This document shows, piece by piece, positions 1 through 6,064 of a stretch of 8,303 bases of DNA. The stretch is taken from positions 1 to 8,303 of the forward strand of contig JAFEBC010000218.1 in assembly GCA_018266095.1 (NCBI GenBank), in the 5' to 3' direction. The stretch comes from Deltaproteobacteria bacterium. Its GTDB lineage: Bacteria; Myxococcota; Myxococcia; Myxococcales; 40CM-4-68-19. Position 1 is the stretch's first letter. Every line of letters begins with the position of its first letter. The notes below the pieces were generated by a model that was given only the letters and a program-made list of their open reading frames with translations, made no database searches and was not told the DNA's origin. The position numbers and the translations under genes were made by a program.

Positions 1-1
1 A

Positions 2-496
2 GCGGGCGCTGCAGGCGGCGCGGCAGCGACTCCGGGAGGTGCTCCGGCGGGCGCTGGCGGCGCTCCTGCGGGCGGACCCACGGCCGGCGGTCCTGCGGCT
101 CCTGGTGGCCCGGCGGGCGCAGGTGGCGCTCCTGCGGGCGGTCCGACTGCGGGCGGTCCTGCGGCTCCTGGCGGCCCGGCGGGCGCGGGTGGCGCTCCGG
201 ACGCAGGCGGCACTGCGGCAGGCGACGCGGGCGGCTCCTCTGCGAGCCCGCTCGATCAGGCCCAGGCTGCGCAGGCTCAGACCTCCGGTCAGCCCCCGAT
301 CGCCGATCAGGCCAAGGACGCCGCCCAGAGCGGCGCCGAGGGCACGAGCACGGGCACCAAGGTCGCTGCAGTCGCGGGCGGCATCGGCGCAGTGGGCGCG
401 GCCGGCGCGGGTGTGGCCGCTGCGGCGGGCGATGGCAAGGACAAGATGAAGCCCGCCAGCGACGGCGCCGCGGACGGCGAGGACATCGAGGGGTAA
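2..496 (+). CDS. 3' end of a Gly/Ala/Pro-rich collagen-like protein (5' truncated)
   Basis: This frame is open from the left edge to TAA at 494-496, giving 164 visible residues; the start lies outside the window. Residues 1-75 are almost only Gly, Ala and Pro, with a 22-residue unit (GGAPAGGPTAGGPAAPGGPA plus GA) present twice in tandem and in partial form on both sides. Residues 80-119 are polar and Gln/Asp-rich. Residues 121-143 are a hydrophobic Gly/Ala stretch with glycine-zipper spacing (AGGIGAVGAAGAG). The tail is acidic (DGEDIEG). I do not recognise a family. The repeat could be an extended or collagen-like linker, and the Gly/Ala stretch could insert in or lie along a membrane. Because a baseplate gene lies at the other end of the window, this could be a tail on a CIS spike or accessory protein, but nothing visible proves that. 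Overlapping Arg-rich frames on this DNA are shadows of the biased composition. Confidence 0.7.
   Translation, partial: AGAAGGAAATPGGAPAGAGGAPAGGPTAGGPAAPGGPAGAGGAPAGGPTAGGPAAPGGPAGAGGAPDAGGTAAGDAGGSSASPLDQAQAAQAQTSGQPPIADQAKDAAQSGAEGTSTGTKVAAVAGGIGAVGAAGAGVAAAAGDGKDKMKPASDGAADGEDIEG
59..190 (+). repeat. 66-bp in-frame tandem repeat, two full units
   Basis: Unit 1 spans 59-124 and unit 2 spans 125-190. The encoded 22 residues are identical in both units, with a few synonymous changes (for example gga ccc acg gcc against ggt ccg act gcg). Partial copies flank the pair: GGAPAGA before and GGAP after. Identical protein with drifting codons suggests selection on the amino-acid sequence after duplication. 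Confidence 0.85.
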
Positions 497-508
497 CGGG
501 TCCTCGCG

Positions 509-526
509 GGTCCCTCTCGGGGGACC
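509..526 (+). terminator. Hairpin just after the Gly-rich gene (GGTCCC / GGGACC)
   Basis: A perfect 6-bp inverted repeat, GGTCCC and GGGACC, with a 6-base loop, lies 13 bases after the TAA stop. It has no T tract. It may be part of a compound terminator with the next two hairpins; as a terminator on its own it is weak. Confidence 0.35.
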
Positions 527-542
527 TCGCAGGCCTCGGATT

Positions 543-571
543 CCGGCCCGGCCCGCGAGGGCCCGGACCGG
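543..571 (+). terminator. Very GC-rich hairpin with GCGA loop
   Basis: The inner stem is CCC/GGG plus GG/CC closing on a GCGA tetraloop (555-558). The pairing continues outward to CCGG (543-546) with CCGG (568-571), interrupted by one bulged C (564) and one C-A mismatch. The structure has about 11 G-C pairs. There is no T run directly after it, so it is a candidate for a structured 3' end or RNA-stabilising stem more than a classical intrinsic terminator. Confidence 0.4.
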
Positions 572-575
572 CGGC

Positions 576-602
576 GATCCGGAATGCTCCGTCCGGATCT
601 TT
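576..602 (+). terminator. Terminator-like perfect inverted repeat GATCCGGA / TCCGGATC
   Basis: GATCCGGA (576-583) and TCCGGATC (592-599) form a perfect 8-bp stem with an 8-base loop, followed at once by TTT (600-602). The position about 80 bases after the upstream stop and before the kinase promoter fits an intrinsic terminator, although the T tract is short. It could instead be a dyad operator for a regulator of the kinase operon. Confidence 0.45.
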
Positions 603-726
603 GGGTCAGACAAAGGTCTGTGGAACGGGCTCACGCCCCCTCAGACGGCCAAACGACAACGGATTTCCGCCGCGCGACCTCCGCGCGCGAGGCCCTCGGA
701 ATGCAAGGGCCACCCCCGGCATTCCC

Positions 727-756
727 TTGACCGCTCCGCTGGGCGCACGGTACGTT
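727..756 (+). promoter_or_regulatory. Candidate sigma-70 promoter for the kinase operon
   Basis: TTGACC (727-732) is followed after 18 bases by TACGTT (751-756). The -35 box matches the first five positions of the consensus, and the -10 box keeps the key T-A-n-n-n-T. The predicted leader to the ATG at 809 is roughly 45-50 bases. No other pair of boxes this good was seen between 600 and 808. Confidence 0.35.
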
Positions 757-808
757 CGCAGCCCTTGCGTCCCTGCTTGATGCTTCTCATCGGATAGGCG
801 GATCGTCG

Positions 809-3139
809 ATGCCTGAAAGTGACGTTGGCCAGTACTTCGGCAAATATTTCCTGCTCAAGAAGCTGGCCGCAGGTGGCATGGGTGAAGTCTTCCTGGCCAA
901 GCAGCAAGGTCCCGCTGGCTTCGAGAAGATTCTCATCATCAAGAAGGTTCTCGCGCACCTGACCGAGAACAAAGAGTTCGTCGAGCTCTTCCTGGGCGAG
1001 GCGCGCCTGGCCGCGCGCATGAACCACCGCAACATCGTTCAGGTGTTCGAGCTCGGCGAGCAGGACGGCGCGTACTTCATCGCCATGGAGTACATCCAGG
1101 GCAAGTCGCTGCGCGATGCCATCGACGCCGCCATCAAGCGCAAAGAGAAGATTCCGGCCGAGCTGTGCCGCACGGTCATCGAGCAGATCTGCGATGGCTC
1201 GAGCTACGCGCACAACCTCACCGACATCACGGGGCGCTCGCTCAACATCGTGCACCGCGATCTCAACCCGCAGAACGTGCTCGTCAGCTACACGGGCGAC
1301 GTGAAGGTCATCGACTTCGGCATCGCCAAGAGCGAGATGTCGACGGTCAAGACCGAAGCGGGCATGATCAAGGGCAAGTTCGTCTACATGAGCCCCGAGC
1401 AGTCGCTCGCGAAGAAGCTCGACAAGCGCTCGGACATCTTCGCCATCGGCATCTCGCTCTACGAGATGCTCACGGGCATCAACCCCTTCCACAAGAACAA
1501 CATCGTCCTCACGCTCGAGGCCGTGCAGCGGTACGATCCGCCGCCGGTCAGCGAGTACGATCCGTCGTACGCGCCGTTCGATCCGATCATCGCCAAGTCG
1601 CTCGCCAAGGACCGCGATCGCCGCTACAGCGACGCGGCCGAGATGCAGGACGACCTGCGCCGCATCGTGGTGCCGCCGTCGCCGGAGCGCCTCGGGCCGT
1701 GGATGAGCCGCCTCTTCCGCACGCAGCTCGAGGAAGAGCAGAAGCTCCTCAAGGACACCGACTCGGCCAAGCTCACGGGCTCGGCCAAGGTGCGCACGCC
1801 GGCCAAGCCGGTCGCGGCGCCCAAGGAAGCCGATCCGCCGGAAGGCGCGACGATGATGTTGCCCTCGGCGCCCGCCAAGAAGGGCGCGCCGACGCCGACC
1901 AAGCCCGCGCCCGCGCCGCGTCCGGCCCCGAAGGCGCCTGCGCCGCCGCCGGCCAAGAAGCCGCAGGGTGCTGGTGACACGCTGATGGACATGGAGGCGC
2001 CGGTCGTTCCTGGAGGCGCCGCGGCCATCATCGGCGGCGAGGACGACAACCCGGGCGCCACGGCGATGCTCAAGCCGGGTCAGGCGCTGCCTCCTCCTCC
2101 GTCGCGCAAGAAGCCGATCGACACGATGCCCGAGGGTGAGCCGCCGGAGGGCGCCACCGCGTTCCTCGGCACCGCGCCTGCGCGTCCGGAGAAGCCGCGC
2201 AAGGCCCCCAGCGCGCCCAAGGAGCCGGCGTCGAACGGGGTGGGCGGCACGAACATCATGACGCCGGAGGAGTCGCAGGCCGCGCAGCGCGAGGCCCTGG
2301 CGAAGATGCAGCAGAACCAGGCCGGCGGCCCGCCTCCGCAGCAGCAGAAGCCGCGCGGCGGCACGCGCACGGGCCCCGCGCCCACGGCGGGCGCCAAGAA
2401 GGGCAAGGGATTGCTCTTCGGCGTCATCGGCGGCGGCGTGGTGCTGCTCGGCATCGTCGCCTGGATCGTGATCTCCATGCTCGGCGGTGACGACAAGCCC
2501 GCCAAGAAGAAGGCGCCGCCGCCTCCTCCGCCGCCAGTCGAGGACAAGGCGCAGAACGACACGCCTCCTCCCGCGGAAGAGAAGAAGGACACGCCTCCTC
2601 CCGAGGAGAAGAAGGAAGCTCCGGCGGGCGAGGAGAAGTCCAAGAAGTCCGCGAAGGGCGAGAAGACGCAGCCTCCGCCTCCGCCGCCTGAAGAGGCCAA
2701 GAAGGAGGAGAAGCCCGCCGAGAAGGCGCCCGCGCCTCCCAAGCCGCCGGCCGAGAAGAAGGAGTCCAAGGGCGCGAAGCTGTTCGGCTCGCTGATGGTC
2801 AACGCGGGCCCGAACGTCGCCATCGCCTTCAACGGCACGCTGCAGCCGAAGGTGGCCGGCGCCCAGCGCCTCGGCGTCACCGCTGAGTCTGGCAAGATCG
2901 AGGTCGGCGACCCGTCGACGGCGTACGTCGTGACCATCGAGTACAAGGTCACCGGCAAGGAGATCACCGCGAAGGTCAACGCGACCCCGTGGGCGATCGT
3001 CTTCCAGGACGGCACGAGCAAGGGCAAGACGGGAACGGCCGAGGTCAAGATCGTCGACGCCATGTCGACCGTCGAGCTCAAGAAGCCGGGCCAGGACGCG
3101 GGCATGACGGTCCGCTTCCGGTTCACGCCGACGAACTGA
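809..3139 (+). CDS. Transmembrane Hanks-type Ser/Thr protein kinase with PEGA-like C-terminus
   Basis: The product has 776 residues. The N-terminal kinase domain (about 12-288) has the Gly loop (AAGGMGEVFLA, about 20-30), ATP-binding Lys45, helix-C Glu64, catalytic HRD (149-151), Asn156, DFG (169-171) and SPE (195-197). Thr179 and Thr182 in the activation segment are likely autophosphorylation sites. Catalytic-loop Lys is replaced by Asn153 (HRDLNPQN). Residues about 300-534 are a Pro/Ala/Lys-rich cytoplasmic linker with repeated Thr motifs. One membrane helix (about 535-558) leads to a Pro/Glu/Lys-rich stretch (560-657) resembling a periplasm-spanning TonB spacer. The C-terminus (about 658-776) is beta-rich, and 720-774 (ATPWAIVFQDGTSKGKTG, then VELKKPG) resembles a PEGA domain. 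It probably senses envelope conditions and phosphorylates cytoplasmic Ser/Thr targets. It is the first gene of an operon, 7 bases from the next start. Kinase identity is certain; substrates are unknown. Confidence 0.95.
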   Translation: MPESDVGQYFGKYFLLKKLAAGGMGEVFLAKQQGPAGFEKILIIKKVLAHLTENKEFVELFLGEARLAARMNHRNIVQVFELGEQDGAYFIAMEYIQGKSLRDAIDAAIKRKEKIPAELCRTVIEQICDGSSYAHNLTDITGRSLNIVHRDLNPQNVLVSYTGDVKVIDFGIAKSEMSTVKTEAGMIKGKFVYMSPEQSLAKKLDKRSDIFAIGISLYEMLTGINPFHKNNIVLTLEAVQRYDPPPVSEYDPSYAPFDPIIAKSLAKDRDRRYSDAAEMQDDLRRIVVPPSPERLGPWMSRLFRTQLEEEQKLLKDTDSAKLTGSAKVRTPAKPVAAPKEADPPEGATMMLPSAPAKKGAPTPTKPAPAPRPAPKAPAPPPAKKPQGAGDTLMDMEAPVVPGGAAAIIGGEDDNPGATAMLKPGQALPPPPSRKKPIDTMPEGEPPEGATAFLGTAPARPEKPRKAPSAPKEPASNGVGGTNIMTPEESQAAQREALAKMQQNQAGGPPPQQQKPRGGTRTGPAPTAGAKKGKGLLFGVIGGGVVLLGIVAWIVISMLGGDDKPAKKKAPPPPPPPVEDKAQNDTPPPAEEKKDTPPPEEKKEAPAGEEKSKKSAKGEKTQPPPPPPEEAKKEEKPAEKAPAPPKPPAEKKESKGAKLFGSLMVNAGPNVAIAFNGTLQPKVAGAQRLGVTAESGKIEVGDPSTAYVVTIEYKVTGKEITAKVNATPWAIVFQDGTSKGKTGTAEVKIVDAMSTVELKKPGQDAGMTVRFRFTPTN
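1841..2263 (+). other. Array of Thr-centred motifs in the kinase linker (candidate phosphosites)
   Basis: Within the kinase linker the same short pattern returns: GATMML (Thr348), GDTLMDM (Thr391), GATAML (Thr418), DTMPEGE (Thr439), GATAFL (Thr450) and GTNIMTP (Thr481 and Thr485). Several are preceded by an acidic/Pro lead such as DPPE, DDNP or EPPE. Three have Leu at +3 from Thr, and two have Asp or Glu there. FHA domains bind phosphothreonine and read the +3 residue, so these are plausible docking sites after autophosphorylation. The repetition in otherwise low-complexity sequence is seen directly; the phosphorylation is inferred. Confidence 0.6.
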
Positions 3140-3142
3140 GGT
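3138..3142 (+). promoter_or_regulatory. Ribosome binding site for the GT-C gene, overlapping the kinase stop
   Basis: GAGGT overlaps the last two bases of the kinase TGA (3137-3139) and sits 4 bases before the GTG at 3147. This supports the GTG start and suggests translational coupling of the glycosyltransferase to the kinase. Confidence 0.6.
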
Positions 3143-3146
3143 CGCG

Positions 3147-4658
3147 GTGAACGCCATCTCGGACACGGGGGCCGCTGCGCATGAGGCGCGGCGCCCCTGG
3201 TCGTTCGCGGCCACGCTCGTGCTGGCGGCGATCGCGCTCTGGCCCTACCGGCACTTCGCGGGCGACGACGCGTACATCTCGTTTCGGTTCGCGCAGAACT
3301 TCGCGTCGGGCGCCGGGTTCTCCTTCAACCCCGGAGTGCCCACCTACGGCTCGACGTCGCCGCTGTGGGTCTTCCTGCTGGCGCTCGGCTCGAAGCTCGG
3401 GCTCGACCTGCTGACCGCCTCGCACCTGCTCGACGCCATCTTCATCGCCCTGACGCTGGGCGTGTTCACCAAGCTCTGCGACCGCCTCATCGTCAGCGTG
3501 CCCCTCCGTTGGGCCGCCTGCGCCTTGCTGATCCTCGACCCCTGGTTCGTGCACTGGGCGATGAGCGGGATGGAGAACCCGGCGGCGCTGTTCCTCGTCT
3601 CGGTGGCGCTCTGGGCCCGCCTCGAGGCGCGCACGATCCCGTCGCGGGGGTGGTGGGCGGCCATCGCCTGCGGCGTCGGCATGCTGGTGCGGCCGGAGTT
3701 CGCGGCGCTCACGCTGCTGGTCTGCGTCGACACGTGGATCTTCGAGAAGCAGCGCGGGCTCCTGCGCGCCATCGGCGCTGGCCTGCTCGTGTGCGCCCTG
3801 TACCTGCCGTGGCTCGTGTACGCGCAGCGCAGCTTCGGCTCGATCGTGCCGAACACGGTGTCGGCCAAGACCGGCGCCGGCCGCGCGATGGCGGCGTACG
3901 GTGTCCTGCGCGCGTTCGCGTCGTTCTATCTCTTCGAGGCGGCGGGCCTCGCGCTCCTGCTCGTCCTGTCCGCGAAGGCGATCGTGGCCCGGCTGCGCAC
4001 GCGGGCGGCCCTCGAGCGCTGGTTCCCCGTGCTCGGCTGGAGCCTGCTCTTGCCCGCGTTCTACGTCGCTGGCAGCGCGCCCGTGTCCGCGCGCTACGTG
4101 ATGTTCGGGCTCCCCGCGTTCCTGCTGGTGGGCGTCAAGTCCTGGGACCTGCTGCTGCGCGAGCCTCGCCTCGTCAAGCCGCGTGTCGTCGTGGCCGCGC
4201 TGGTGGCCGCGTCGCTCGCGCTGGTGGTCGCGGTGCAGGCCCGCTACTGCTGGTACATCAGCCGCTGGCCGCGCGGGATGGACCCGAACATGGTGGCCAT
4301 CGGCGACTTGCTCCGCGCCCGCGCCGCTCCGACGGACCTGCTGGCGACCGACCAGATCGGCGTGGTGGGCTTCGTGTCGGGCCTGCGCGTGCTGGACATG
4401 GCCGCGCTGGTCTCGCCCGAGCTGCGCGGCATCACGCGCAAGGGCGACGGCTCACCGCTGCTCGAGGCGGTCCGCGCGCGCCAGCCTCAGTGGGTCCTGT
4501 TGGCCCGCACCAAGGACCAACTCTCCAAGCTCGACCCCACCTACGCCACGCTGGAGGTCGTGGGCGACTTCCTGGTGCAGCGGGAGGGGGCGAGCGAGGC
4601 CGGCCGTCCCACGCGCTACTGGCTCTACCGGACCCATTGGGAGCAGGGGCAACCCTGA
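3147..4658 (+). CDS. GT-C family polyprenyl-phosphate-dependent membrane glycosyltransferase (arabinofuranosyltransferase-like)
   Basis: The product has 503 residues from a GTG start that is supported by the GAGGT ribosome site. Helix 1 (about 19-34) leads into a first periplasmic loop with the Asp-Asp pair D40-D41 in AGDDAYISFRFAQN, then GFSFNPGVPTYGSTSPLWV (57-75). This DDAYI...R.A.N plus 'NPG...T.PLW' pattern is typical of GT-C enzymes of the mycobacterial AftB-like group, where the acidic pair is catalytic. About ten hydrophobic segments follow up to about residue 370, then a soluble C-terminal part with DQIGVVGFVSGLRVLDMAALV (402 onward), also familiar from that group. It probably transfers a sugar from a polyprenyl-phosphate donor to a glycan or protein on the periplasmic face. 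Donor sugar and acceptor cannot be read from sequence. It lies between the kinase (7-base gap) and the ligase (6-base gap), so all three are probably co-transcribed. Confidence 0.82.
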   Translation: MNAISDTGAAAHEARRPWSFAATLVLAAIALWPYRHFAGDDAYISFRFAQNFASGAGFSFNPGVPTYGSTSPLWVFLLALGSKLGLDLLTASHLLDAIFIALTLGVFTKLCDRLIVSVPLRWAACALLILDPWFVHWAMSGMENPAALFLVSVALWARLEARTIPSRGWWAAIACGVGMLVRPEFAALTLLVCVDTWIFEKQRGLLRAIGAGLLVCALYLPWLVYAQRSFGSIVPNTVSAKTGAGRAMAAYGVLRAFASFYLFEAAGLALLLVLSAKAIVARLRTRAALERWFPVLGWSLLLPAFYVAGSAPVSARYVMFGLPAFLLVGVKSWDLLLREPRLVKPRVVVAALVAASLALVVAVQARYCWYISRWPRGMDPNMVAIGDLLRARAAPTDLLATDQIGVVGFVSGLRVLDMAALVSPELRGITRKGDGSPLLEAVRARQPQWVLLARTKDQLSKLDPTYATLEVVGDFLVQREGASEAGRPTRYWLYRTHWEQGQP

Positions 4659-4664
4659 CGCACG

Positions 4665-6053
4665 ATGGAGACCAGACACTACCTCTTCATCATCGGGTTC
4701 GTGATCTGGTTGCCCCTCGCGGTCGGCGCCCTCTCCCTCCACCGCCGCGTGGCGCAGGTCATGCTGTTCGTGTTCGTCTTCGGCACCCTTCGCCACGACG
4801 CGTTCCACCTCCAGCTCAGCTTCTTTGACCACTCCTGGTATCGCGGCACCTCGGTCGGCTACGACCTGAGCTGGGTCGACTTCCTGTGGCCCGCTCTGTG
4901 GATCGACGACGTGCGCCGGCACGGTCTCTCCAGCAAGACGCCCAAGACGCTCCTGCTGCAGTGGATCTTCCTCCTCTGGTGCACCGTCTCCGTCGTCATG
5001 CAGGAGCCGCGCCTGTTCGGCACCTTCGAGCTCTTCCGCATGCTGCGCGGGCTCGGCGTGTTCGTCACGATCGCGCGATGCGTGCGAAGCCTCGAGGACG
5101 TCACGACCGTGTGCTGGGCCTTCGCGGCCATCGGCATCGTCGAGGGTGGAGCCGCGCTCTACACGCGCAGCGTCCTCAGGCACCCGCGCGCAGAGGGCAC
5201 CTTCCTCCACCCCAACACGCTGTCGCTCTACTGCCTGATGGTCCTCCCGGTGACCATCGGCGTCTGGCTCTCGGATGCGCGAAAGGCCCTGCGCAGCGCC
5301 TCGGCAGCGGCGGCCCTCGGGCTCGTGCTCGGCGTGCTCGTCACGGTCTCTCGCGCGGGGCTCGCCACCCTGGGCCTGGAGCTCATCGGCATGATGTTCG
5401 CGTTCGGGTCGCTGCGCTTCACCTGGCGCAAGGTCGTCGTGGGGTCGCTCGCGCTGGTCATCAGCCTGGGCGCGGCCTGGAAGCTCGCGGGCGCCTACGC
5501 CGCGCGCTTCGAGCGGGAAGGCGGGCTCGCGCGCGAGTTCGAGAACGAGGACAACTCCGGCCGTGGCCGCTACTACACGCTGGCCATGATGATGGCCGCC
5601 GACCACCCGTGGGGAGTCGGCCTCAACAACTGGTCGTACGTCGTCACCAACCGCTACGGGCTCGCCATCGGCCTCGTCTACGCGCCGTATGTCGGCGTCG
5701 ACGAGCGCCCGCCCGTGCGCCGCGTCGAGAACGTGGACAACCAGCAGGCCCCGCCCGCGCACAGCCTGAGCGCCATCACCCTCGGCGAGACCGGCTGGCT
5801 CGGCCTCGGCCTGCTCGCGCTCCTCTGGTACGGCTACTTCTCGATGGGCGCCGCCTTCCTGCGCGGCCGCACCAGCGCGCTCGTGTCGCGCGTCGGCGTC
5901 GGCGTGTTCTTCTCGGTGTTCGCCGCGTTCATGCAGAGCATCAGCGAGTGGGAGCTGCGCCAGACGCCGCTCGTGCTGATCTCGATGATCCTCTTCGCCA
6001 TCGCCGCCGCGCTCCATCCCGCGCGCCAGGCGAGCAGCGCGCAAGCCGCCTGA
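4665..6053 (+). CDS. O-antigen ligase / polymerase family protein (WaaL-like)
   Basis: The product is a 462-residue, highly hydrophobic protein with roughly ten to twelve membrane segments. Landmarks are GTFLHPNTLSLY (178-189), SRAG (229-232), NSGRGRYY (297-304), HPWGVGLNNW (314-323) and PPAHSL (363-368). His366-Ser367, nine residues, then Gly377 and Gly380 fit the H[NSQ]-x9-G-x2-[GTY] signature reported for O-antigen ligases, in the large periplasmic loop; Arg230 may correspond to a conserved functional Arg. WaaL enzymes join undecaprenyl-diphosphate-linked polysaccharide to lipid A core, while relatives polymerise glycans (Wzy) or glycosylate proteins (PglL-type), so the exact reaction is open. 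The start is the ATG 6 bases after the upstream stop. The nearest ribosome-like element (AGGGG, 4645-4649) is 15 bases away, so translation may depend on coupling. The stop lies 11 bases from the convergent prenyltransferase gene. Confidence 0.85.
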   Translation: METRHYLFIIGFVIWLPLAVGALSLHRRVAQVMLFVFVFGTLRHDAFHLQLSFFDHSWYRGTSVGYDLSWVDFLWPALWIDDVRRHGLSSKTPKTLLLQWIFLLWCTVSVVMQEPRLFGTFELFRMLRGLGVFVTIARCVRSLEDVTTVCWAFAAIGIVEGGAALYTRSVLRHPRAEGTFLHPNTLSLYCLMVLPVTIGVWLSDARKALRSASAAAALGLVLGVLVTVSRAGLATLGLELIGMMFAFGSLRFTWRKVVVGSLALVISLGAAWKLAGAYAARFEREGGLAREFENEDNSGRGRYYTLAMMMAADHPWGVGLNNWSYVVTNRYGLAIGLVYAPYVGVDERPPVRRVENVDNQQAPPAHSLSAITLGETGWLGLGLLALLWYGYFSMGAAFLRGRTSALVSRVGVGVFFSVFAAFMQSISEWELRQTPLVLISMILFAIAAALHPARQASSAQAA

Positions 6054-6064
6054 GGCACGACAGG

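Larger units (their letters stand above)
497..808. other. 312-bp intergenic region without a credible gene
   Basis: No frame here has a credible start, ribosome site and composition like the neighbouring genes. The left third (about 509-599) contains three inverted repeats, listed separately. Bases 600-720 show nothing I recognise. The right part holds a sigma-70-like promoter candidate at 727-756 and a weak purine-rich ribosome site (AGGCGGA, 796-802) ahead of the kinase start. The region therefore reads as a terminator for the upstream gene followed by the promoter and leader of the kinase operon. Confidence 0.6.

Noticed and set aside
39..449. 136-codon Arg/Ala/Leu-rich frame at the left edge
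   Set aside because: It is the +1-shifted reading of the Gly/Ala/Pro repeat; the frame ending at 496 is open from the edge and has structured segments.
2510..2760. Repetitive CCTCCG/GAGAAG tracts in the kinase gene as a CRISPR or DNA-level repeat array
   Set aside because: They are codon runs for Pro, Glu and Lys in a low-complexity linker, with no fixed repeat-spacer length.
641..3214. 857-codon open frame on the minus strand opposite the kinase
   Set aside because: The translation is dominated by Arg, Leu, Gly and Asp runs typical of the antisense of a high-GC gene; the plus strand encodes a complete kinase with all motifs.
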